Of a stretch of DNA of 10,647 nucleotides, positions 1-6,161 are shown piece by piece (position 1 is the first letter of the stretch; every line of letters begins with the position of its first letter). The notes beneath the pieces were generated by a model that was not told the DNA's origin, searched no databases, and worked only from the letters and a program-made list of their open reading frames with translations. Position numbers and translations under genes: made by a program. Origin of the DNA: CANJBX01 sp041487815 (GTDB lineage: Bacteria; Pseudomonadota; Alphaproteobacteria; Rhizobiales; Xanthobacteraceae); the NCBI GenBank assembly GCA_041487815.1, contig JBGPOB010000119.1, positions 1 through 10,647 on the forward strand, read 5' to 3'.

Positions 1-25
1 GGAAATCACCATTGCGGCGGGCGCG

Positions 26-53
26 TTGTAACATGCAAGATTGAACATAGATT
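26..53 (+). promoter_or_regulatory. Possible sigma70-type promoter for the twin-TM / adenosyltransferase genes
   Basis: TTGTAA (26-31) and TAGATT (48-53) are separated by 16 bases, and each matches 4 of 6 consensus positions. The patch is less GC-rich than its surroundings. It lies just upstream of the 54-79 hairpin and about 50 bases before the start at 105. This is a weak motif match only. Confidence 0.25.
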
Positions 54-79
54 GGCGGCAACTTGGGCAGTTCGCCGCC
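54..79 (+). terminator. Stem-loop before the twin-TM gene (terminator of an upstream gene or leader hairpin)
   Basis: GGCGGCAAC (54-62) can pair with GTT (70-72) plus GCCGCC (74-79), leaving C73 bulged and a 7-base loop. That gives 9 GC-rich base pairs. Only a weak T signal follows (TT within CCTTAG), so it is not a classic intrinsic terminator. A short open frame reaching a TAA at 29-31 could be the tail of a gene to the left, which would fit a terminator. The hairpin could instead lie in the 5' leader of the gene starting at 105. The pairing is seen in the sequence; the role is inferred. Confidence 0.4.
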
Positions 80-104
80 TTAGCCCGCGGTTGCAGGTAA
101 CGCC

Positions 105-299
105 ATGTCCGACTTGCTGAGTCATCTCTTTGTTCCCATCGCCATCGGCGCCGTCGCCGTCGTATTGTTGTTCGGCCTCGTCAATATGATGCGGGGCGGT
201 TCGCCCAATACCTCGCAGAGACTGATGCGGCTGCGCGTGCTGCTGCAGGCCGTCGCCATCGCCGTTATCATGTTCACGATTTGGGTCATGGGCCGTTGA
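105..299 (+). CDS. Twin transmembrane small protein (HIG1-domain-like)
   Basis: This 64-residue protein is nearly all membrane. It has two hydrophobic helices, about residues 8-28 and 44-62, joined by a polar loop with GGSPNTSQRLMRLRVLLQ. That short loop, with its Arg/Gln-rich entry into helix 2, resembles the small bacterial twin-TM proteins placed in the HIG1 (hypoxia-induced gene 1) family. Mitochondrial members associate with cytochrome c oxidase or supercomplexes. The assignment comes from family memory and layout, and the bacterial function is not established. The ATG has a modest AGG (95-97) seven bases upstream. The next gene, an adenosyltransferase, starts 25 bases after the stop, so the two are probably co-transcribed. 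Likely location: inner membrane. Confidence 0.7.
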   Translation: MSDLLSHLFVPIAIGAVAVVLLFGLVNMMRGGSPNTSQRLMRLRVLLQAVAIAVIMFTIWVMGR

Positions 300-324
300 C
301 AGCGGTAACGAAATAGGAGCGCCG

Positions 325-897
325 ATGGTCGTACTCAATCGCATCTATACCCGCACCGGCGACGACGGGATGACTTCGCTCGGTAACAACGAGCGACGCA
401 AGAAATATGATCTGCGCATCGAAGCCTACGGCACGCTCGACGAAGTCAATGCCACGATCGGTCTGGCGCGCCTGCACACCGCCCAGGATGCGGTGCTTGA
501 TGCGCCGCTCGCGCGCATCCAAAACGACCTCTTCGACGTCGAGGCCGATCTGTGCCTATCGCAAAAAGGGCCCGGCGGGGCGCGCATGACCGTCACGGAC
601 GCGCAGGTGTCGTGGCTCGAAGGTGAAATCGATCGGCTCAACGAAGGGCTGGCGCCGCTGAAGTCCTTTGTCCTGCCGGGTGGAAGTCCGATCGCCGCCT
701 ATCTGCATCTGGCGCGCACGGTATGCCGGCGCGCCGAACGCATCATGGTCGCACTTGCCGACCGGGCGGGCGAGAGCGTTACGGCGTCGTCGTTGAAATA
801 CGTCAACCGGTTGTCCGATTTCCTGTTTGTCGCCAGCCGTCATGCCAACGACCGGGGCGCGACCGACGTGCTGTGGGTGCCGGGACAAAACCGCTAG
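325..897 (+). CDS. Cob(I)alamin adenosyltransferase, PduO type
   Basis: This enzyme transfers the 5'-deoxyadenosyl group of ATP to reduced cobalamin to make adenosylcobalamin, in the cytoplasm. Its 190 residues match the usual PduO/MMAB length. Visible family motifs are the N-terminal ATP loop YTRTGDDGMT (8-17), RIEAYGTLDEVNA (31-43), LPGGS (117-121), the Arg-rich helix RTVCRRAER (131-139) and KYVNRLSDFLF (158-168). These cover the conserved Arg and Glu positions that bind ATP in this family. The ATG has a good Shine-Dalgarno AGGAG (315-319) five bases upstream. It follows the twin-TM gene closely and precedes the ETF genes after a 141-base gap. The product would serve B12-dependent acyl-CoA mutases. 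In this clade it is sometimes labelled cobO, pduO or atr, so I give no symbol. Family is certain; physiological client enzymes are not visible here. Confidence 0.95.
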   Translation: MVVLNRIYTRTGDDGMTSLGNNERRKKYDLRIEAYGTLDEVNATIGLARLHTAQDAVLDAPLARIQNDLFDVEADLCLSQKGPGGARMTVTDAQVSWLEGEIDRLNEGLAPLKSFVLPGGSPIAAYLHLARTVCRRAERIMVALADRAGESVTASSLKYVNRLSDFLFVASRHANDRGATDVLWVPGQNR

Positions 898-1038
898 CAA
901 TGCAGGTGCAAAGCCGCCGCTTTGGCGGGCGCACGCCGAGGGGGCCTTGCCGGCCACGTTGACCGCGGCAGGACGCGATATTAGGGTGCGCCGCAACAAT
1001 TGGGGCTGAAATTGGCCTCCGGGGCGTAAATCCAAATC
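898..1038 (+). promoter_or_regulatory. Gap before etfB, possible promoter
   Basis: This 141-base non-coding gap separates the adenosyltransferase from etfB. It contains TTGACC (959-964), a 5-of-6 match to a -35 box. The best -10 at 17-base spacing is TAGGGT (982-987), which is poor. A 5-bp GC stem (914-918 with 924-928) lacks a T tract and is not a convincing terminator. A promoter for etfBA here is plausible but unproven. Confidence 0.3.
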
Positions 1039-1785
1039 ATGAAGATTCTGGTGGCGGTGAAACGGGCGGTCGACAAAGACGTGAAAATTCGCGTCAAGTC
1101 GGACGGGTCCGGCGTTGATCTCGCCAACGTCAAGATGTCGATGAACCCGTTCGACGAGATCGCGGTGGAGGAAGCCATTCGCCTTAAGGAGGCGGGCAAG
1201 GCGACTGAAATCATCGCGGTGTCGATCGGGCCGCAGCAGGCTTCCGAGACGATCCGCACCGCGCTCGCCATGGGCGCCGACCGCGGCATCTTGATCAAAG
1301 TCGATGGTCCGGTCGAGCCATTGGCAGTGGCGAAAATTCTCAAGGCAGTGGTCGCGGCGGAAGCGCCGGGCCTCGTCATCCTTGGCAAGCAGGCGATCGA
1401 CGACGACTGCAATCAAACCGGCCAGATGCTGGCGGCGCTGCTGGGTTGGCCGCAGGGGACGTTCGCGTCGAAGCTCGTCATTGACGGCGACGCTATAGTA
1501 GTGACCCGCGAAGTCGACGGCGGATTGCAGACGGTGAAGTTGAAAGCCCCCGCCATCGTTACCACCGACCTGCGGCTCAACGAGCCGCGCTATGCTTCGT
1601 TGCCCAACATCATGAAGGCGAAAAAGAAGACGATTGACGAGAAGGCGCCTGCGGACTTCGGGGTTGATATCGCGCCGCGGCTTGAAGTCTTGAAGACGGT
1701 CGAGCCGCCCGGCCGCAAGGCCGGCGTCAAGGTTGCTTCCGTCGGCGAACTTGTCAGCAAGTTGAAAGAGGCGGGTGTGTTGTGA
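1039..1785 (+). CDS. etfB: Electron transfer flavoprotein, beta subunit
   Basis: This is the small subunit of the soluble FAD- and AMP-containing ETF heterodimer. ETF accepts electrons from acyl-CoA and other dehydrogenases and passes them to ETF:ubiquinone oxidoreductase. At 248 residues it has normal length. It starts with the typical MKILVAVKR strand and has SMNPFDEIAVEEAIRLKE (34-51). The beta-subunit signature lies in TREVDGGLQTVKLKAPAIV (156-174), and the partner-recognition loop in NEPRYASLPNIMKAKKK (181-197) includes a Leu (188) at the position of the docking leucine of human ETF-beta. This places it in group I (housekeeping) ETF rather than FixA. An in-frame stop at 1027-1029 leaves ATG 1039 as the only reasonable start, yet no clear Shine-Dalgarno precedes it. 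The stop overlaps the etfA start. Confidence 0.97.
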   Translation: MKILVAVKRAVDKDVKIRVKSDGSGVDLANVKMSMNPFDEIAVEEAIRLKEAGKATEIIAVSIGPQQASETIRTALAMGADRGILIKVDGPVEPLAVAKILKAVVAAEAPGLVILGKQAIDDDCNQTGQMLAALLGWPQGTFASKLVIDGDAIVVTREVDGGLQTVKLKAPAIVTTDLRLNEPRYASLPNIMKAKKKTIDEKAPADFGVDIAPRLEVLKTVEPPGRKAGVKVASVGELVSKLKEAGVL

Positions 1786-2726
1786 CGACGCTGCTGATCG
1801 CGGAACACGACAACCGCAAACTCAAGGACGCGACCGCAAAGGCGCTGACGGCGGCAATACCGCTTGGCGGCGACGTGCATATCCTGGTTGCCGGGACAAA
1901 CTGCCGTCCGGTGGCGGACGCCGCGGCAAAGTACGCCGGCGTTGCCAAGGTGCTAATCGCCGATTCCGCGCTTTACGCGCAAATGTTGGCCGAACCGGTT
2001 GCCGCGCTGATCGTTTCGCTCGCGCCGGCCTACGAGGCCATCGCCGCGGCGGCGACGACCACCGGCAAGAATTGCATGCCGCGGGTCGCGGCGCTGCTGG
2101 ACGTAATGCAGATTTCGGATGTGACGAAAGTTCTTTCCGCCGACACGTTCGAGCGGCCGATCTATGCCGGCAACGCGATGCAGACCGTGAAATCGAAGGA
2201 CAAGATCAAGGTCATCACCATCCGCACGGCTTCATTCGCGGCGGCCGCGGAAGGCGGGGCGGCGCCGGTCGAGGCAATCGCAGCCGCGGCCGACCCGGGC
2301 CTGTCTTCGTTCGTCGGCGAGGAATTGTCGAAATCCGAGCGTCCGGAGTTGACCTCGGCCAAAATCATCGTCTCTGGAGGACGCGCGATGCAGTCGCGCG
2401 AGAATTTCGCAAAATACCTCGAACCCGTGGCCGACAGGCTCGGGGCTGCCGTCGGTGCATCGCGCGCGGCGGTTGACGCCGGCTATGCGCCGAACGATTG
2501 GCAGGTCGGCCAGACCGGCAAGGTTGTCGCGCCCGAGCTTTATGTTGCGGTTGGGATTTCCGGCGCGATCCAGCATCTCGCCGGGATGAAGGATTCCAAG
2601 GTTATTGTCGCGATCAACAAGGACGAGGAGGCGCCCATATTCCAGGTCGCCGACTACGGCCTGGTCGCCGACCTCTACAAGGCACTGCCGGAACTGGCCG
2701 AGGAACTGGCGAAGGTAAAGGGTTGA
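1782..2726 (+). CDS. etfA: Electron transfer flavoprotein, alpha subunit
   Basis: This is the FAD-binding subunit of ETF. Its 314 residues show the standard two-domain layout: an N-terminal alpha/beta domain (about 1-185) and a C-terminal FAD domain (about 190-314). Seen in the latter are SGGRAM (198-203), GASRAAVDAG (225-234), QVGQTGK (241-247) and the ETF-alpha signature LYVAVGISGAIQHLAG (253-268), followed by VIVAINKDEEAPIF. The His of the AIQH segment and the TG of GQTGK are the residues that contact the flavin in known ETFs. The start is GTG at 1782, sharing GTGA with the etfB stop. AAGAGG (1766-1771) lies 10 bases upstream, so translation is probably coupled and gives equal subunit amounts. 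No defects seen. Confidence 0.97.
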   Translation: MTTLLIAEHDNRKLKDATAKALTAAIPLGGDVHILVAGTNCRPVADAAAKYAGVAKVLIADSALYAQMLAEPVAALIVSLAPAYEAIAAAATTTGKNCMPRVAALLDVMQISDVTKVLSADTFERPIYAGNAMQTVKSKDKIKVITIRTASFAAAAEGGAAPVEAIAAAADPGLSSFVGEELSKSERPELTSAKIIVSGGRAMQSRENFAKYLEPVADRLGAAVGASRAAVDAGYAPNDWQVGQTGKVVAPELYVAVGISGAIQHLAGMKDSKVIVAINKDEEAPIFQVADYGLVADLYKALPELAEELAKVKG

Positions 2727-2792
2727 GCGGCCCGGATTTCACGATAGGCTTCACGATCACAGCGCGGCGCAAAGCCGGCACCGGATAAATTC
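2727..2792 (+). repeat. Short direct repeat TTCACGAT x2 in the etfA-hbd gap
   Basis: In this 66-base gap TTCACGAT occurs at 2738-2745 and again at 2750-2757, a spacing of 12 bases. No terminator is seen, so hbd is likely transcribed with etfBA. Whether the repeat binds anything is unknown. Confidence 0.3.
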
Positions 2793-3674
2793 ATGGCGCA
2801 GGTCATTCGTAAGGTCGGAGTCATTGGCGCGGGCCAGATGGGCGCTGGCATCGTGCATGTCTGCGCGCTCGCCGGGTTTGACGTGATGCTCAACGACGTC
2901 AGCGAGGACCGCATCAAGGCCGGACTTGCCACCATCAACGGCAACCTGGCGCGGCAGGCCAGTCGCAAGCGCATTACCGAGGAGCAGCGCCAGGCCGCCC
3001 TCAAGCACATTTCAGCGGCCCCGAAATTCGAACAGTTTTCCGACTGCGATCTCGTCATCGAGGCGGTGACCGAACGCGAGGACGTCAAGCGTAAGACGCT
3101 GGCCGATCTCTGCCCGGCGCTCAAGCCGGATGCCATGATCGGCACCAACACATCGTCGATTTCGATTACGCGGCTGGCGGCGGCGACGGACCGGCCGGAA
3201 AAGTTCATCGGCATCCATTTCATGAATCCGGTGCCGGTGATGGAACTCGTCGAAGTGATCCGCGGCATCGCGACCGAGGATTCAACCTTCGAGGCTACCA
3301 AGGCCTTTATCGCCAAGCTCGGCAAGACGATCGCGGTGGCGGAGGATTTTCCGGCCTTCATCGTCAACCGCATCCTGCTGCCGATGATCAACGAGGCGAT
3401 CTACACGCTTTATGAAGGCGTCGGTTCGGTCGAGGCGATCGACACCGCCATGAAGCTCGGCGCGCACCACCCGATGGGGCCCTTGGAACTCGCCGATTTC
3501 ATCGGGCTCGACACGTGTCTTTCGATCATGCAGGTGCTGCACGAGGGCTTGGCGGATTCGAAATACCGGCCGTGTCCGCTACTTGTGAAATACGTCGAGG
3601 CCGGCTGGCTCGGCCGCAAGACGCAGCGTGGATTCTACGACTATCGCGGCGAAAAGCCGGTGCCGACGCGCTGA
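2793..3674 (+). CDS. hbd: 3-hydroxybutyryl-CoA dehydrogenase
   Basis: This cytoplasmic enzyme interconverts 3-hydroxybutyryl-CoA (or short 3-hydroxyacyl-CoA) and acetoacetyl-CoA using NAD(P). At 293 residues it is a stand-alone enzyme of normal length with no fused hydratase domain. The N-terminal Rossmann fold carries GAGQMG (12-17), with Asp35 ending the second strand. The catalytic set is intact: Ser121 (TNTSS), His142 (GIHFMNP), Glu154 (ELVEVI) and Asn192 (FIVNR). The spacing of these four matches human HAD (Ser137, His158, Glu170, Asn208) exactly. The C-terminal dimerisation domain has HHPMGPLELADFIGLD (225-240) and ends in a GWLGRKTQRGFYDY-type tail. The ATG has only a weak GGA (2783-2785) upstream. 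It lies 66 bases after etfA, consistent with an acyl-CoA oxidation or C4 metabolism operon. Substrate chain length and NAD versus NADP preference cannot be read here. Confidence 0.95.
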   Translation: MAQVIRKVGVIGAGQMGAGIVHVCALAGFDVMLNDVSEDRIKAGLATINGNLARQASRKRITEEQRQAALKHISAAPKFEQFSDCDLVIEAVTEREDVKRKTLADLCPALKPDAMIGTNTSSISITRLAAATDRPEKFIGIHFMNPVPVMELVEVIRGIATEDSTFEATKAFIAKLGKTIAVAEDFPAFIVNRILLPMINEAIYTLYEGVGSVEAIDTAMKLGAHHPMGPLELADFIGLDTCLSIMQVLHEGLADSKYRPCPLLVKYVEAGWLGRKTQRGFYDYRGEKPVPTR

Positions 3675-3711
3675 GCGCCCACGCAAGCAATCATTTACGG
3701 ATCGCCCGGTA

Positions 3712-3735
3712 CACTCCGCCCCACGTTTGGGAGTG
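3712..3735 (+). promoter_or_regulatory. Inverted repeat enclosing the ribosome binding site of the 3740 gene
   Basis: CACTCC (3712-3717) is the exact complement of GGAGTG (3730-3735). The second arm contains the Shine-Dalgarno GGGAG (3729-3733) of the GTG start at 3740. An alternative inner stem, CCCA (3720-3723) with TGGG (3728-3731) and a 4-base loop, also covers it. If formed in RNA, either would hide the ribosome binding site. The pairing is seen; regulation is inferred. Confidence 0.35.
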
Positions 3736-3739
3736 AGCG

Positions 3740-3937
3740 GTGGATCTTTCGGTTGTCGCGGCCTTTTTGTTGGGACAGCAGGCGCAAACGCAGCTTGCTT
3801 TGGCGGCAAAGTTCGCGCGCATGAATGCCGACAACGCGCGCGCGACTGCCCAACTCGTTGATGCCGCCAGCAAGAATATCGAACGGGCCGCCAACCTCGC
3901 GTCCGGCGTCGGACAGAACCTTGACGTCAGCGTCTAG
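3740..3937 (+). CDS. Small YjfB-like protein (putative motility protein family)
   Basis: This 65-residue soluble, mostly helical protein opens with MDLSVVAAFLLGQQAQTQ, is Ala/Gln-rich with no Cys or Trp, and ends GVGQNLDVSV. The MD start, a Gln-rich first helix, a middle helix around KFARMNADNA and the G-x-N-(L/V/I)-D-(V/I) ending recall the YjfB family of roughly 60-residue proteins, annotated as putative motility proteins without a proven biochemical role. This is pattern recall, not an alignment. The GTG start is supported by GGGAG (3729-3733) six bases upstream. It ends 11 bases before the end of the convergent tlpA gene. No flagellar gene lies nearby, so a motility role has no context support. 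An alternative is an unrelated small helical protein. Confidence 0.65.
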   Translation: MDLSVVAAFLLGQQAQTQLALAAKFARMNADNARATAQLVDAASKNIERAANLASGVGQNLDVSV

Positions 3938-3948
3938 ACGTGTGCCCG

Positions 3949-4602
3949 TCACGGTGCCAGCGCCGCGCGCAAGAACTTTTTCGCATCTTCGCTCGCCCAT
4001 TCCGCCGGCCCGGACAGAGTTGCAACCTCGCAGCCGGCCGGGTCGATCAGCAATGTTGTCGGCATGCCGAATGCTTTGCCGATCAGCTTCAGGTCTTGAA
4101 ACACCTTGGCGCTCGGGTCTGCATAATATCCAAGGCCAGTGACGCCGACGTCCGCGAGCCACGCCTTCGGCTTGTCGAGGTCGCGGGTGTCGATATTGAT
4201 CGCGACGACTTCAAAATCCTTAGCCCCGAGGCCGCGTTCGAGTTCGGCGAGCGCGGGCAACTCCTTGCGGCAAGGCACGCACCACGTCGCCCACAGGTTG
4301 AGGAGTACGGTGCGGCCGCGCCAATCGGCGAGCGTCCTGGGCGCGCCGGCCGCGTCCTTGAAGGCGAGGTTGGGCAGCTGCCGCGCCTCGGTCGCGACCT
4401 GCAACGCCGCGATTTCGCCAAGACCGTGGGGCGCCAGCGCGCTCGCCCGGGCGAGCGCCGGCCGGCAGGCAAGGTCGCCCGCATTGCGCGTCATGCCTGC
4501 AATCCCGTATACCCCCGCGAGCGCGATCGCGGCCAACGCGGCGATGCCGATCAGCTTGGCATTGCGCCGGGGTTTCGGGGTCGGTGTGGTATCAGCCGTC
4601 AA
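3949..4602 (-). CDS. tlpA: TlpA family thiol:disulfide interchange protein
   Basis: This is a membrane-anchored periplasmic thioredoxin that reduces disulfides. In Bradyrhizobium TlpA is needed for cytochrome aa3 biogenesis, reducing the copper-site proteins ScoI and CoxB. I choose the TTG at 4602 as start (217 residues) because AAAGGA (minus strand, 4614-4609) sits six bases upstream. The ATG at 4668 would add 22 atypical residues and overlaps the predicted promoter. Layout: a basic N-terminus (PKPRR), one TM helix (about 17-36) and a thioredoxin fold with WCVPC (107-111) and cis-Pro in GMPTT (Pro181). Cys46 and Cys191 form a second pair. The distances Cys46-Cys108 (62) and Cys46-Cys191 (145) equal those remembered for Bradyrhizobium TlpA (Cys10, Cys72, Cys155). 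It is divergent from argH and convergent with the YjfB-like gene. Confidence 0.93.
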   Translation of the reverse strand: MTADTTPTPKPRRNAKLIGIAALAAIALAGVYGIAGMTRNAGDLACRPALARASALAPHGLGEIAALQVATEARQLPNLAFKDAAGAPRTLADWRGRTVLLNLWATWCVPCRKELPALAELERGLGAKDFEVVAINIDTRDLDKPKAWLADVGVTGLGYYADPSAKVFQDLKLIGKAFGMPTTLLIDPAGCEVATLSGPAEWASEDAKKFLRAALAP

Positions 4603-4608
4603 GGTCGA

Positions 4609-4614
4609 TCCTTT
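4609..4614 (-). promoter_or_regulatory. Shine-Dalgarno that decides the tlpA TTG start
   Basis: On the minus strand AAAGGA is followed by six bases and then TTG at 4602-4600. This good spacing is the main reason for choosing the TTG start. The upstream ATG at 4668 has no comparable site. Confidence 0.6.
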
Positions 4615-4640
4615 GTACGCGGGCGTTCCGGGGAAAGGGA

Positions 4641-4668
4641 AACATACGTCCGGCGGTTTGAAGTTCAA
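4641..4668 (-). promoter_or_regulatory. Candidate promoter for tlpA
   Basis: Read on the minus strand, TTGAAC (4668-4663) and TATGTT (4646-4641) are 16 bases apart, each with 4 of 6 consensus matches. Transcription would start near 4634, leaving a leader of about 30 bases that holds the AAAGGA site. The -35 falls in the palindrome TTGAA-G-TTCAA (4658-4668) between tlpA and argH. I found no equally good promoter for argH in the 95-base divergent region. Confidence 0.4.
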
Positions 4669-4697
4669 CGGTTGGACATTCGGCGATTGGACGTGTC

Positions 4698-6089
4698 ATG
4701 AGCAATAAGATGTGGGGCGGCCGGTTCGCGGACAAGCCTGCCGCGATCATGTCCGAAATCAATGCATCGATCGACGTCGACCGGAAACTGTTTCGCCAGG
4801 ACATCGCCGCCAGCAAGGCGCATGCGGAGATGCTCGCAAAACGCGGCATCATTTCGGCGCAGGATGCGAAAAAAATCGTTCACGGTCTAGACAAGATCCT
4901 GTCAGAGATCGCGCAGGGCAAATTTCGCTTCAAGCGGCATCTCGAAGATATCCATATGAATGTCGAGGCCCGGCTTGCCGATCTGATTGGCCCGGCGGCC
5001 GGCAGGCTGCACACGGCGCGCTCGCGCAACGATCAGGTCGCGACCGACTTCCGGCTCTGGGTGCGCGATACGATCGATGCCCTCGATGCGCAGCTCGCGG
5101 ATTATCAGCGCGCGCTGGCCCGCCGGGCGCTGGCGCATGCCGCAACCGTGATGCCCGGCTTCACCCACCTGCAGAGCGCGCAGCCCGTGACCTTCGGCCA
5201 TCATCTCCTGGCCTATGTCGAGATGGCGGCGCGCGACCGCTCGCGGCTTGCCGATGCCCGGCGGCGGCTTAACGAATCGCCGCTCGGCGCGGCGGCGCTG
5301 GCCGGCACGTCGTTCCGGATTGATCGCGCGCTGACGGCCAAAAAGCTGGGTTTCGACCGCCCGGCCGCCAATTCGCTCGACGCCGTCTCCGACCGCGATT
5401 TCGTGCTCGAAGTGCTCGCCGCCGCGGCGATCGCGGCGACGCACCTTTCGCGATTCGCCGAGGAGATCGTGATGTGGACGTCGCCGCTCGTCGGCTTCTT
5501 GAGGCTCTCGGACAAATTCACGACCGGCTCCTCGATCATGCCGCAGAAGCGCAACCCGGACGCCGCCGAGCTCGTCCGCGCCAAGACCGGGCGCATCGTC
5601 GGTGCGCTCAGCGCGCTGTTGATCGTCATGAAAGGGCTTCCGCTCGCCTACCAGAAGGACATGCAGGAGGACAAGGAAGGCGCCATCGACGCGCTCGCCG
5701 CGCTTTCGCTCTGCGTCGCCGCCATGACCGGCATGGTGCGCGACATGAAGCCGGATGCTGCGCGCATGAAGGCGGCGGCCGGGGTCGGCTACGCGACCGC
5801 GACCGATTTGGCCGATTGGCTGGTGCGGAAACTGAAGATGCCGTTCCGGCAAGCCCACCATGTGACCGGCCGCATTGTCGCGGGGGCGGAAGCGGCCGGT
5901 GTGCCGCTCGAGGAGCTGCCGCTTGCCGACATGCGCAAGATCGAACCGCGAATCACCAGGGCGGCGCTCGCGGTCCTGAGCGTCGAACGTTCGGTTGCGA
6001 GCCGTACGAGCTATGGCGGGACGTCGCCCGCGAACGTCAAGCGCGAAGCGCAAAAGTGGCTGCGGCGGCTGGGCGATGCGCGTCGCTGA
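4698..6089 (+). CDS. argH: Argininosuccinate lyase
   Basis: This enzyme cleaves argininosuccinate to arginine and fumarate, the last step of arginine biosynthesis; it is a cytoplasmic homotetramer. The 463 residues match the family, opening with the diagnostic MWGGRF (5-10). The three regions that build the active site of the fumarase/aspartase superfamily are intact: HTARSRNDQV (105-114), MPGFTHLQSAQP (152-163, with His157), and the mobile-loop signature GSSIMPQKRNPD (277-288), which carries the catalytic Ser and Lys284. YQKDMQEDKEG (318-328) is also typical. The ATG has only a weak GGA six bases upstream. It is divergent from tlpA. The 72 bases before the lptM-like gene contain a hairpin, so the genes downstream may be partly uncoupled. 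No defects seen. Confidence 0.97.
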   Translation: MSNKMWGGRFADKPAAIMSEINASIDVDRKLFRQDIAASKAHAEMLAKRGIISAQDAKKIVHGLDKILSEIAQGKFRFKRHLEDIHMNVEARLADLIGPAAGRLHTARSRNDQVATDFRLWVRDTIDALDAQLADYQRALARRALAHAATVMPGFTHLQSAQPVTFGHHLLAYVEMAARDRSRLADARRRLNESPLGAAALAGTSFRIDRALTAKKLGFDRPAANSLDAVSDRDFVLEVLAAAAIAATHLSRFAEEIVMWTSPLVGFLRLSDKFTTGSSIMPQKRNPDAAELVRAKTGRIVGALSALLIVMKGLPLAYQKDMQEDKEGAIDALAALSLCVAAMTGMVRDMKPDAARMKAAAGVGYATATDLADWLVRKLKMPFRQAHHVTGRIVAGAEAAGVPLEELPLADMRKIEPRITRAALAVLSVERSVASRTSYGGTSPANVKREAQKWLRRLGDARR

Positions 6090-6106
6090 GGCGGCGCGGG
6101 TTGCTG

Positions 6107-6137
6107 CCATAGTGACGCCATGGCTCGTCTGCTATGG
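6107..6137 (+). terminator. Stem-loop between argH and the LptM-like gene
   Basis: CCATAG (6107-6112) pairs exactly with CTATGG (6132-6137), and inside it GACG (6114-6117) pairs with CGTC (6126-6129), leaving an 8-base loop. The total is 10 base pairs with a small internal loop. No T tract follows, so efficient intrinsic termination is doubtful. It lies 17 bases after the argH stop and 12 bases before the Shine-Dalgarno of the next gene. It may act as an attenuator, a processing site or a weak terminator. Confidence 0.4.
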
Positions 6138-6138
6138 T
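6130..6138 (+). promoter_or_regulatory. Possible extended -10 promoter element for the LptM-like gene
   Basis: TGCTATGGT fits the extended -10 form TGn followed by a hexamer with 4 of 6 matches. No good -35 is present at the right distance (TAGTGA at 6110-6115 matches 3 of 6). It overlaps the right arm of the 6107-6137 hairpin, so only one of the two readings may be functional. If real, the transcript would begin near 6145, just ahead of the ribosome binding site. Confidence 0.25.
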
Positions 6139-6161
6139 GAAACGACATTGGAGAGAATGCC

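Noticed and set aside
2..31. A possible C-terminal tail (EITIAAGAL then TAA) of a gene to the left of the window
   Set aside because: Nine residues are too few to identify or to distinguish from a chance open frame.
914..928. Small GC stem (CCGCC/GGCGG) after the adenosyltransferase gene
   Set aside because: Only five pairs and no T tract; common by chance in GC-rich DNA.
2675..3391. A minus-strand frame of 238 codons opposite hbd
   Set aside because: The Ser/Arg-rich translation has no family resemblance, while hbd on the + strand has every catalytic residue.
3931..3940. Perfect 10-base palindrome CGTCTAGACG at the stop of the small gene
   Set aside because: It has no loop and no T tract, overlaps coding sequence, and gives no convincing bidirectional terminator for the convergent genes.
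4902..6110. A 402-codon open frame on the minus strand opposite argH
   Set aside because: It is a mirror of a strongly conserved gene in GC-rich DNA, Arg/His/Gly-rich with no recognisable motif or ribosome site.
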